64,000 nt of DNA. Origin: Marinobacter sp. NP-4(2019) (GTDB lineage Bacteria; Pseudomonadota; Gammaproteobacteria; Pseudomonadales; Oleiphilaceae). Both the position numbers and the translations under genes were made by a program. The notes beneath the pieces are model-generated. The model saw nothing but the letters and a program-made list of their open reading frames with translations. It was not told the origin of the DNA and ran no database searches. Of the stretch, positions 17,901 to 25,586 are shown in pieces; position 1 is the stretch's first letter; every line of letters starts with the position of its first letter. The stretch lies in contig NZ_CP034142.1 in NCBI RefSeq assembly GCF_003994855.1, positions 3,596,001 to 3,660,000 of the forward strand, in the 5' to 3' direction.

Positions 17901-19589
17901 TCACGGCGGCCCTATTTCACACGCCAGCACGAGCGCCCAGAATTCGGAGAAATCATTCACCACCACATCGGGTTTGTCGGGATGTTTGTGGGTTCCGGGA
18001 AAGATCTTGTTGAGCCAGGGCTGATCCCACTGCGCCCCGTTAAAGAACACGGAGGTCATGCCTGCCCGTTTGGCAGCTATCACATCCGTGGTGCTGTCCC
18101 CGACATACCAGACGCTGGGATCGGGAGGATAATCCAGTTTCTGCACCGCCAGCAATAACTGGTCAGGGTGGGGCTTGCGCAGCGGCGTGTCATCGCCACA
18201 AACGTCCACCTCAAACAGTTCCGTCCAGCCGGTGTCCTCCACCGCCGCCAGCTCGTGCTCGAAGAATTCCCGGTCCCGGTTGGTAATCACACCCACCTGG
18301 ATGTCCAGACGACGCAAGCCTTCCAGTACCTCCCGTACCTTCGGTTCAAATGCCTTTACCGTGCCATAGTGCTTCCGGTAGTGATGATTGAAGGCCTTGT
18401 GGGCGATCTGCTTGGCTTCCTGATCGTCACCGAACAGCACCTCAAAGATGTCGGTACGGGATATTTTGCGATCGGCCTTCACTTTCGGGTGCAACCTTGC
18501 AAACTCCCGCACATAGGCGACAAGTTTGACGTCCTCCGGCGTCTTGCTGTCCTCCGGAGCAAGCATCCGGTCCATCAGCTCGAGCTTGTGGAAATCCGGC
18601 AGCATGTCGTCCACGGCGTGGTACATGGCGTCCAGGGTATCCACCAGGGTGGCATGCCAGTCGAACAGGACCACCGACGGACGGATCAGTCGGACCACAG
18701 CCGGGTGCCAATCCGGCTCAATTCGCGGCGCCGGTCGCTCGGGCGGCGGAAATGGCCGGGGCCGGACTTCTGCGGGGGAACAACGAAACGCGTCCGGAAA
18801 CCTCCGTTCCAGCAGGGCCAACAAATCCACCAGATCCTCGAAACTGTCGAGGATCGCAACGGGGGCATCGCGGTGGGAGAACCAGCTATCGATGCGACCG
18901 GCTTCCCAGCATGCGCCGTTGTAAAACACCCCGGCCACCCCGGCCTTGTGGGCGGTCAGCATGTCCACGTAACTGTCACCGACATACCAGGCTCGCTGAT
19001 CCACAGGTACCCCGGCCTTTTCCAGGGTTCTGAGAATGACTTCCGGGTCCGGTTTGTATTCGGTGACATCGTCGGCACACACCGTCACATCAAACAGATC
19101 CTGCCAGCGGCCCTCGTCCACGGTCTTCAGTTCTTTATCCAGGAATTCCCGGTTGCGGTTGGTGGATACACCCAGGCGTATGCCCATCTCCTTCAGGGCG
19201 GTGAGATATTCATAGGCACCGGGCTGGAAGGGTTTCACTTTGCCGAAGTACTTGCGGTAACACGCATTGTAAGCCTTGTGAGCGATCAACTTGGCGTCCT
19301 TGTCATCACCGAAGATGGCATTGAAAATATCGGTACGCGACACACGTCGTTCCGCCAGTATCCGTGGATGCAACCGACGAAAAATGCGGATGTAACGCAC
19401 CAGGCGGGCGTCATCAGCAGTGCGGCATTTGTCCTCCGGCAACAGCCGCTCCACCAGCCCCAGATCCTCAAGTTGCGGCAGCATCTCCTCCATGGCGCTG
19501 AACATGGCATCGTGGGTATCCACCAAGGTGCCATGCCAGTCGAAGATCAGTATGGATGGGGGCTGGATATCGTCACTGAATCGGGCCAT
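17901..19589 (-). CDS. Tandem double HAD-family hydrolase with DxH nucleophile motifs
   Basis: A 562-aa protein made of two related HAD phosphatase-like domains. Domain 1 (about residues 10-265) and domain 2 (about 305-555) match along their length: FDWHGTLVDT and FDWHATLVDT, SRTDIFNAIFGDD and SRTDIFEVLFGDD, STNRNREF and ITNRDREF, WYVGDSYVDMLTAHKAG and WYVGDSTTDVIAAKRAG. Motif I normally reads DxD; both copies have His in place of the second Asp (the general acid), while motifs II-IV are intact. The ATG at 19589 follows GAGGGA; a TTG two codons earlier is less likely. The substrate is unknown. A GGGGC/GCCCC hairpin at 17888-17902 may end transcription. Confidence 0.85.
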   Translation of the reverse strand: MARFSDDIQPPSILIFDWHGTLVDTHDAMFSAMEEMLPQLEDLGLVERLLPEDKCRTADDARLVRYIRIFRRLHPRILAERRVSRTDIFNAIFGDDKDAKLIAHKAYNACYRKYFGKVKPFQPGAYEYLTALKEMGIRLGVSTNRNREFLDKELKTVDEGRWQDLFDVTVCADDVTEYKPDPEVILRTLEKAGVPVDQRAWYVGDSYVDMLTAHKAGVAGVFYNGACWEAGRIDSWFSHRDAPVAILDSFEDLVDLLALLERRFPDAFRCSPAEVRPRPFPPPERPAPRIEPDWHPAVVRLIRPSVVLFDWHATLVDTLDAMYHAVDDMLPDFHKLELMDRMLAPEDSKTPEDVKLVAYVREFARLHPKVKADRKISRTDIFEVLFGDDQEAKQIAHKAFNHHYRKHYGTVKAFEPKVREVLEGLRRLDIQVGVITNRDREFFEHELAAVEDTGWTELFEVDVCGDDTPLRKPHPDQLLLAVQKLDYPPDPSVWYVGDSTTDVIAAKRAGMTSVFFNGAQWDQPWLNKIFPGTHKHPDKPDVVVNDFSEFWALVLACEIGPP

Positions 19590-19677
19590 CGACAATCCCT
19601 CGTGGCGCTATGAATGTGGAAAGAACCTGCATTCAGTAAAAACCATTTCCATCCGGACTACAAAGTGCCATCTCCCC

Positions 19678-19681
19678 CTAG
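19678..19681. repeat. CTAG target-site duplication, left
   Basis: CTAG abuts the left inverted repeat of the IS element and is repeated exactly at 21265-21268, as expected for IS1182-type insertion into CTAG. Confidence 0.85.
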
Positions 19682-21264
19682 GAGTCTGCGCGGCAGGAGA
19701 CACCTTCTGGCATAATGCGTAAAAATTCTTCAGCACCGGAGAATCTGATGGGAACCACTTTCCGCCCGTATTCGCCTGACCAGGAACTGCTTCTTCCCCC
19801 GAGCCTGAGCGAGTGGCTGCCTGAGGGGCATCTGGCCTATTTTGTCAGTGATGTCGTCGAGGAGCTGGATTTAAGCGCGTTTTATGCCCGCTACGAAGGC
19901 AACGGCCGACGCAACTCGCCCTTCGATCCACGAATGATGCTGAAGGTTCTGATCTACGCCTACGCCACCGGCGTTTTCTCTTCACGCAAGATCGCCCGGA
20001 AGCTGGAAGAAGACGTGGCCTTCCGGGTTCTGGCGGCAGGCAACTTCCCCAGGCATCGCACGATCTGTGATTTCCGCAAACACCATTTGGTTGCCTTCAA
20101 GGCCGTGTTTATTCAGGTGGTCCGGATTGCCCGGGAAGCGGAGCTGATCACGCTGGGAACACTGGCGATTGATGGCACCAAGGTTCGGGCTAATGCCAGC
20201 AAGCACAAGGCCATGAGCTATGGCCGCATGGGCGAGGAAGACGATCGTTTATCGAAAGAGATCGATGCACTTTGTCGTCAGGCACGTCAGACAGACCAGT
20301 CGGAAGACCGACAGTTCGGCCCGGATAACCGGGGTGATGAACTGCCTGAAGAGCTTCAGTACCGGCAGGCGCGGCTGGAAAAGATTCGTGCTGCCAAAGA
20401 GAAATTGGAAGCAGACCAGAAAGAGCGGGACAAGGCCCGGGGTCGGTCCCCGGACGATGATCGGCGCTCACCTCGCGGGGGCCCGAACTTCAAGCGGGAT
20501 TACGGGGTTCCGGATGACAAGGATCAGAGCAATTTTACCGATCCGCAAAGCCGGATTATGAAAACGGCGGACGGGTTCCAGCAATGCTACAACGGCCAGT
20601 TGGCCGTGGATGGTGAATTCCAGCTGATTGTCGCCAACCACCTGGGCAATAATCCCAGTGACAATGGCTGTCTGATACCACTGCTGGATCAGGCAAAAGA
20701 CACTCTGGAAACCTATCCGGATCAGTGTCTGGCTGACGCGGGTTACCGTAAAGAAGAAGATCTACAGACCCTGGAAGACAAAAGCATCGACGGCTATGTC
20801 TCGCTGCGCCGGGAGGGCAAGAAGAGTTCAGAGATAGACGCGAGCCGTTATCCGGCCAGCGCCCGGATGGCCGGGAAGCTGGCCACGGCAACCGGGCGAT
20901 CGGTTTACGCTCAGCGCAAGCATCTGGTTGAGGCGGTCAACGGCTGGATCAAGCATGTTCTGGGCTTCCGACAGTTCAGTCTGCGGGGCCTTCACGCCGT
21001 GCAGGGTGAATGGGATCTGGTCTGTCTGTCGCTTAATCTCAGGCGGATGAGTTCACTGATGAGGCTGAAATAGAGGGTCCGAGGGATCCTTGGGCGTACT
21101 GAGTGATCGGACTACGATAACGCATTCGCTGATAACCGTCTTGACTGACTGAATAGAGAGAATCGAGACTCTATTCGGCTGGATATTGTGGATACGTTCT
21201 CGGGCCGAACTGTGATTCGACGCGGCGGGGTCACTTGCTCAAAATACTTCTGCCGCGCAGACTC
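19682..21264 (+). mobile_element. Complete IS1182-family insertion sequence (about 1.58 kb)
   Basis: The 15-base ends GAGTCTGCGCGGCAG (19682-19696) and its exact complement (21250-21264) bracket one intact transposase gene. CTAG flanks both ends (19678-19681, 21265-21268). Intact repeats, target duplication and full-length transposase indicate a recent and potentially active copy. It landed between the divergent HAD gene and the ABC/AprA-like operon without breaking a visible gene. It could supply an outward promoter to the operon, but none is evident. Confidence 0.93.
19748..21073 (+). CDS. IS1182-family transposase
   Basis: DDE transposase of 441 aa. The ATG at 19748 (MGTTFRPYSPDQELLLPPSL) is preceded by GGAG and is the usual family start; an upstream ATG at 19715 would add 11 residues. 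The N-terminal helical region contains LKVLIYAYATGVFSSRKIAR. The first catalytic Asp is in TLAIDGTKVRANASKH and the Glu in KHLVEAVNGWIKHVLGFRQF. A charged, likely disordered insertion lies around residues 180-260. No frameshift, so it is likely functional. Confidence 0.93.
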   Translation: MGTTFRPYSPDQELLLPPSLSEWLPEGHLAYFVSDVVEELDLSAFYARYEGNGRRNSPFDPRMMLKVLIYAYATGVFSSRKIARKLEEDVAFRVLAAGNFPRHRTICDFRKHHLVAFKAVFIQVVRIAREAELITLGTLAIDGTKVRANASKHKAMSYGRMGEEDDRLSKEIDALCRQARQTDQSEDRQFGPDNRGDELPEELQYRQARLEKIRAAKEKLEADQKERDKARGRSPDDDRRSPRGGPNFKRDYGVPDDKDQSNFTDPQSRIMKTADGFQQCYNGQLAVDGEFQLIVANHLGNNPSDNGCLIPLLDQAKDTLETYPDQCLADAGYRKEEDLQTLEDKSIDGYVSLRREGKKSSEIDASRYPASARMAGKLATATGRSVYAQRKHLVEAVNGWIKHVLGFRQFSLRGLHAVQGEWDLVCLSLNLRRMSSLMRLK

Positions 21265-21268
21265 CTAG
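21265..21268. repeat. CTAG target-site duplication, right
   Basis: Exact copy of the CTAG at 19678-19681, directly after the right inverted repeat. Confidence 0.85.
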
Positions 21269-21488
21269 CGTCCCCTCTGGCTACTTGCATTACTTGTTAT
21301 AGCGACATGATTCCTACCTGCGCCGTCCTGGCACCGCTCAGATGTCTTCGCACCAAAGACGGGCGCATCGTCGATTCGCATTTCTTACCAGTTCGTCTCA
21401 GACCAAAAATTCAAACTTCAATGAAAACAACCCACTTGGTTGACAAGGCCGGCTTCTGGCACAGCAGGTGCAACACTCAGGGCAAGGG

Positions 21489-21501
21489 TCATGACCTGTT
21501 A
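21489..21501. promoter_or_regulatory. Candidate GntR operator upstream of the ABC importer operon
   Basis: The sequence TCATGACCTGTTA shares CATGACCTGT with the palindrome ATGAC-CT-GTCAT found just before the GntR gene (24802-24813). Here it also forms the palindrome GGTCATGACC. It lies about 35 bases before the binding-protein ATG; a TTGACA lies about 45 bases further upstream (21440). The 265 bases between the IS end and the first gene hold nothing else recognisable. Confidence 0.45.
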
Positions 21502-21533
21502 GTACAAGTGAACCACACAGGAAGGCAAAGACG

Positions 21534-22895
21534 ATGAGAGAACCAAGAACCCTTGCAACAATCACACTCTGTGGATCAATGGCGCTGTTTACCACCGCAG
21601 CCTCTGCAGAAACCATTCGCGTTGGCATCGGCCATCAAAGCATGGTGACCAACACCGTCTCCGGCGGCATTGTGCTGGAAAAACTGGACCTGCTGGAAAA
21701 GCACCTGCCCACCACTGGCAAATACGAAGATGTCGATTACGACATCGTGTATCGGGATTACGACTCAGGCCCCCCCATCACCAACCAGATGCTGGCCGGC
21801 AAGCTGGAATTCGGTGTCATGGGGGACTATCCCCTGATCGTTAACGGCGCCAAGTTCCAGCAAACCGGCAAGCAGGAGACCCGTTTTATCGGGGTCACCG
21901 GGTACAACCTTCGCGGCACCGGTAACGGCATCGTGGTGCCCATCGACTCCGAGGCCCAGAGCCTGGCCGACCTGGAAGGCAAGACATTGTCCGTTCCAGT
22001 GGGTAGCGCGGCCTGGGGCATGACCCTCAAGGCTCTGAGCGAGGCAGGCCTGAGCGACAAGGTACAGATTGTCAACCAGAGCCCGGCCGTTGGCGCCGCC
22101 AACATTCAGGCCGGGCGCATTGATGCCCATGCCGATTTCTGCCCCTGGTCGGAAATCATGGAGTTCCGCGCCACCGGTCGCAAGATTTACGACGGCAGCG
22201 AAGCCCGGATCCCTACCTTCCACGGCATCGTGGTTCGCGAGAGCTACGCCAAGCAGTATCCGGAAGTGGTGGAAGGTGTCCTGAAAGCCACCCTCGAAGC
22301 CCAGAAGTGGATTCAGGAAAACCCCGTGGAAGCAGCCGTGAAGGTATCCGAATGGACCGGTGTGGAGAAGGAGGTGCTTTACCTCTACTTCAGCGAAGGC
22401 GGTATCACCACCGCCGAAGCCAGCATCAAGGACGAATGGGTGGAGGCGATGAAATACGACCTGGACCTGCTCAAACGGGAAGTGGGCGTGCCGGACCTGG
22501 ACTTCAACCGCTGGGTGGATGACAGCTACCTGCGCTCCGCCTACAAGGCTATGGGTCTGGATTACGACGCCCTGGTGAACTCGGTGGTCAGCACAGAGCC
22601 CCACAACCCCGCCCTGAAGCCTGCTGAAATCTGGTTCGCTGACAAAGGTATTGTCACCTATGACAGCGTTGCCGACATGCTCGCGGCCATGGAAACCACC
22701 GAAAGCCCCATCAACGCCACCTACGTCTACGACAATCTCACCGGGCTGAAGCTGTTTGGTAAGGCGGCTTACCTGGTGCGCGGTGATGACGGCGAAGTGG
22801 TGGCTTTTCTCAAGAAGGCCGACTCCGAGAAACACATTGCCAACCACGGTGGCACCCCGGTTACCCCGGAACGTGCTGTGGCCATGGCCCACTGA
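21534..22895 (+). CDS. ABC transporter substrate-binding protein (SsuA/NrtA-like) with NosL-like tail
   Basis: Periplasmic binding protein of 453 aa, longer than SsuA or TauA (about 320). A signal peptide with cleavage near ASAE (residue 24) leads to TIRVGIGHQSMVTNTVSGG, typical of the NMT1/SsuA fold. KLEFGVMGDYPLIVNG and VPVGSAAWGMTLKAL are the ligand-site loops of this family. The last about 100 residues are extra; WFADKGIVTYDSVADMLAAM, KAAYLVRGDD and HIANHGGTPVTPERA resemble the C-terminal part of NosL (inference by eye). First gene of the importer. Ligand unknown; a sulfonate, organosulfur or similar anion is the family default. Confidence 0.85.
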   Translation: MREPRTLATITLCGSMALFTTAASAETIRVGIGHQSMVTNTVSGGIVLEKLDLLEKHLPTTGKYEDVDYDIVYRDYDSGPPITNQMLAGKLEFGVMGDYPLIVNGAKFQQTGKQETRFIGVTGYNLRGTGNGIVVPIDSEAQSLADLEGKTLSVPVGSAAWGMTLKALSEAGLSDKVQIVNQSPAVGAANIQAGRIDAHADFCPWSEIMEFRATGRKIYDGSEARIPTFHGIVVRESYAKQYPEVVEGVLKATLEAQKWIQENPVEAAVKVSEWTGVEKEVLYLYFSEGGITTAEASIKDEWVEAMKYDLDLLKREVGVPDLDFNRWVDDSYLRSAYKAMGLDYDALVNSVVSTEPHNPALKPAEIWFADKGIVTYDSVADMLAAMETTESPINATYVYDNLTGLKLFGKAAYLVRGDDGEVVAFLKKADSEKHIANHGGTPVTPERAVAMAH

Positions 22896-22954
22896 CCCCT
22901 TGCGGTGCGGGCGCCACTGATGCCCGCTCCGCAACGGTCTGAGGAGTGACAACA

Positions 22955-23896
22955 ATGGATAGCAGAAGCAACGCAGCAATGCGAACAACCGAACCGCCGG
23001 CCGAAGCTGAAGCCGGCCCGGCCACGGGACAGACTGCCGGGAAAGAATCAGCGCCGGTAGTCCCAGTGGCAGAGGGCAAGGCTGACAACGACTCTCGCCC
23101 GCCTGCCAGCGTCTGGCTGAGAACCACCGGCGTCCGCTACCTGGTACGCATCATGGCATTGGTGGCCGCGGTCGTGCTCTGGGAACTGGCATCCACCAAC
23201 GGTTTCCATTTCTACATCAACTTCGACAACATCCCGGCACCGTCTGTCGTGGGTGCCGCACTCGTAGCGGAACTGACCGGGCAGGAGTTTTATCTGCACA
23301 TCCTCCATAGCCTGGAACGTGTTGCCATTGCCTACGTGATGGCGGTGGTTCTTGGTGTGCTGTTGGGGGTTGCCATGGGGCGCTCCCGCTGGGCGGAGGA
23401 CATCATCCTGCCCTATATCGAACTGCTGCGCCCCATACCGGCGGTAGCCTGGATTCCGCTGGCGATTCTGATGCTGCCGACGGAGCAGTCGAGCATCATT
23501 TTCATTACCTTTCTGGGCGCCCTGTTCCCGGTGATCCTGAACACCGTCCACGGCGTGGAACAAACCAACGGTGTGCTGGTACGCGCCGCCCGGAGTCTGG
23601 GCGCCAGCCGCACCGCCATCCTCTGGCACGTAGTGCTGCCCGGGGCCATGCCCTCGATTGTCGCGGGCCTTGCCATCGGCATGGGCGTGGCCTGGTTCTC
23701 GCTCCTGGCCGGGGAAATCATCAGTGGCCAGTACGGCATTGGTTACTACACCTGGAATTCCTACACCCTTATTCAATACCCGCAAATCATCATCGGCATG
23801 CTCACCATCGGTGGTCTCGGCACACTGTGCACCCTGCTGGTTCGCAAGGGCTGTAACCCACTACTTAAGTGGCAAGCCAAAGGAGGCCGCTCATGA
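22955..23896 (+). CDS. ABC transporter permease (SsuC/TauC-like)
   Basis: Inner-membrane permease of 313 aa. The ATG at 22955 is spaced properly from GAGGAG; the GTG at 22946 is too close to it. A Pro/Ala/Glu-rich cytoplasmic N-terminus of about 50 residues is longer than in SsuC. About six membrane helices follow from residue 62 on, and the ATPase-docking loop reads LVRAARSLGASRTAILWHVVLPGAMP. It ends overlapping the ATPase start (ATGA). Confidence 0.9.
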   Translation: MDSRSNAAMRTTEPPAEAEAGPATGQTAGKESAPVVPVAEGKADNDSRPPASVWLRTTGVRYLVRIMALVAAVVLWELASTNGFHFYINFDNIPAPSVVGAALVAELTGQEFYLHILHSLERVAIAYVMAVVLGVLLGVAMGRSRWAEDIILPYIELLRPIPAVAWIPLAILMLPTEQSSIIFITFLGALFPVILNTVHGVEQTNGVLVRAARSLGASRTAILWHVVLPGAMPSIVAGLAIGMGVAWFSLLAGEIISGQYGIGYYTWNSYTLIQYPQIIIGMLTIGGLGTLCTLLVRKGCNPLLKWQAKGGRS

Positions 23897-24762
23897 GTGA
23901 CGCTCTTGTGTACGACAACCGCCTGGCGGTGCTGGATCACAGCCGCTTGCGGGCAAAGTCCGGCGCCGAACGTGGCCGGATCTCGGTCAGGGACGTGGAT
24001 ATCGTATTTGATACAGCCAGCGGCCCCCATGTAGCAGTTCAGAACGCCAGCCTCACGGTTCGCCCCGGTGAATTTGTCTGCCTGCTGGGCCCATCCGGCT
24101 GTGGTAAGTCCACCCTGATGAACAGCATTGCCGGCTTTGTGCCGCCCACTCGCGGAGACGTCACGGTAGATGGGGAGACTGTGGCCGAACCCGGTCCTGA
24201 TCGTGGCATGGTGTTTCAGCAACACTCGCTGTTTCCCTGGAAAACCGTTAAGGAAAACGTCGCGTTCGGCCCGCTGATGGCCGGCGTCGGCCAGAACGAA
24301 GCCAACAGCGTTGCCCGCACATTCCTGTCACTGGTTGGGCTGGCTGCTTTCGAGAACGCCTACCCCAATACGCTCTCTGGCGGTATGCAGCAAAGAGTGG
24401 GTATCGCCCGTGCGCTGGCCAACTACCCCAGCGTGTTGCTGATGGACGAGCCGTTCGGAGCCCTGGATGCCCAGACCCGTATCATGATGCAGGAGAACCT
24501 GCTGGATATCTGGCGCGAGTTCCGCAACACCGTGGTGTTCGTCACCCACGACATCGATGAGGCCGTGTTCCTGTCCGACCGGATTGTGGTGATGAGCGCC
24601 AGCCCCGGTCGAATCATTGCCGACATAGACGTTGACCTGCCCCGCCCCCGGGAACAATCCCTGCTGACCAGTTCCGACTTCATGGCCCTCAAACGCCAGT
24701 GCCTGGACCTGATCCGCAAGGAAACCCTGAATGCCTTCCGGCAACAGAACAAGGCGGGGTGA
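23893..24762 (+). CDS. ABC transporter ATPase (SsuB/TauB-like)
   Basis: ATPase of 289 aa for the importer. The ATG at 23893 overlaps the permease stop; an upstream GTG would lie inside the permease. Walker A is GPSGCGKST (about residue 75), the signature LSGGMQQRVGIARALANYP, Walker B LLMDEPFGALDAQTR and the switch VTHDIDEAVFLSD. These match nitrate/sulfonate/taurine importers. A 30-residue N-terminal extension precedes the nucleotide-binding fold. Confidence 0.92.
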   Translation: MSDALVYDNRLAVLDHSRLRAKSGAERGRISVRDVDIVFDTASGPHVAVQNASLTVRPGEFVCLLGPSGCGKSTLMNSIAGFVPPTRGDVTVDGETVAEPGPDRGMVFQQHSLFPWKTVKENVAFGPLMAGVGQNEANSVARTFLSLVGLAAFENAYPNTLSGGMQQRVGIARALANYPSVLLMDEPFGALDAQTRIMMQENLLDIWREFRNTVVFVTHDIDEAVFLSDRIVVMSASPGRIIADIDVDLPRPREQSLLTSSDFMALKRQCLDLIRKETLNAFRQQNKAG

Positions 24763-24801
24763 GCCATGGACAGGATAACGGTAACTGCGTCTGAACTCGC
24801 C

Positions 24802-24813
24802 ATGACCTGTCAT
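24802..24813. promoter_or_regulatory. Palindromic candidate operator upstream of the GntR gene
   Basis: ATGAC-CT-GTCAT is a perfect inverted repeat 21 bases before the GntR ATG, in the 71-base gap after the ATPase gene. CATGACCTGT recurs at 21490-21499 before the importer operon. This suggests the regulator controls both itself and the importer; binding is inferred. Confidence 0.5.
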
Positions 24814-24833
24814 AACAACCGGGAGGATGCGAG

Positions 24834-25577
24834 ATGACCAACGCAACCCAACTGATGACCGGACACTCGCCCCTGCCATTGTATGTGCAGATTCGCGACA
24901 GCCTGCGACGCCAGATTCTGGATGGCACCTATCAGGTGCATGAACGCCTGCCCTCGGAAAACGAAATGATGAGCGTATTCGGTGTCAGCCGGATCACCAT
25001 CCGCCAGGCACTGCGAGACCTTCACAACGAGGGCCTGGTATTCAGCGCCCAGGGCAAGGGCACCTTCGTCAGCAAGCCCAAAGCGGTGCAGAACGTCCAG
25101 CGCCTGGAAGGCTTTGGTGAAGCCATGGCCGCCCAGGGCTATGAGGCCTCGGCACGGGTGCTCAGCATCCAGCAATTAAAGGCCCCTAAGGCGGTAGCCG
25201 CAGCGCTGGATCTCCAAGCAGGCGATGAGGCTGTGGAGGTTAAACGGGTGAGGTACCTCAACCGCTCCCCGGTGTGCATCGAGAACAGCTATTTCCCCAT
25301 GGATGTGGGCCGCCAGATGTTCAGCCTGGACTTGTCCGGGGACATCTTCCCCATGCTGGAGAACCTGTTCGGCATTCCCCTGGGCGGAGCGGATATCAGC
25401 CTCGACGCCATCCTGGCGGACGACGAAACCCAGCAATACCTCAACCTCAAAACCGGCGAAGCCATCCTCCGTGTGGAACGGCTGACCCACAACCGGGACG
25501 GCCGCCCCATCGATTTCGAATACCTCTGCTACCGCGGCGATTCATTCAAATATCAGTTCCGGATTGACCGGAAATAG
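24834..25577 (+). CDS. GntR-family regulator, HutC subfamily (UTRA domain)
   Basis: Transcription regulator of 247 aa. The winged helix occupies about residues 12-85: LPLYVQIRDSLRRQILDG, RLPSENEMMSVFGVSRITIR and QGKGTFVSKP. The remainder is a UTRA ligand-binding domain, with VEVKRVRYLNRSPVCIENSY and the closing PIDFEYLCYRGDSFKY. Located between importer and oxidoreductase genes, it probably binds the imported compound or a product and represses the cluster. The GGGAGG ribosome site fits the ATG at 24834. Confidence 0.9.
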   Translation: MTNATQLMTGHSPLPLYVQIRDSLRRQILDGTYQVHERLPSENEMMSVFGVSRITIRQALRDLHNEGLVFSAQGKGTFVSKPKAVQNVQRLEGFGEAMAAQGYEASARVLSIQQLKAPKAVAAALDLQAGDEAVEVKRVRYLNRSPVCIENSYFPMDVGRQMFSLDLSGDIFPMLENLFGIPLGGADISLDAILADDETQQYLNLKTGEAILRVERLTHNRDGRPIDFEYLCYRGDSFKYQFRIDRK

Positions 25578-25586
25578 GAGAGCACC

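Noticed and set aside
18168..19613. A 481-codon frame antisense to the double HAD gene
   Set aside because: Shadow frame; its internal repetition only mirrors the HAD duplication.
21765..22988. A 407-codon frame antisense to the substrate-binding protein
   Set aside because: Low-complexity Gly/Val/His-rich shadow of a well-supported gene.
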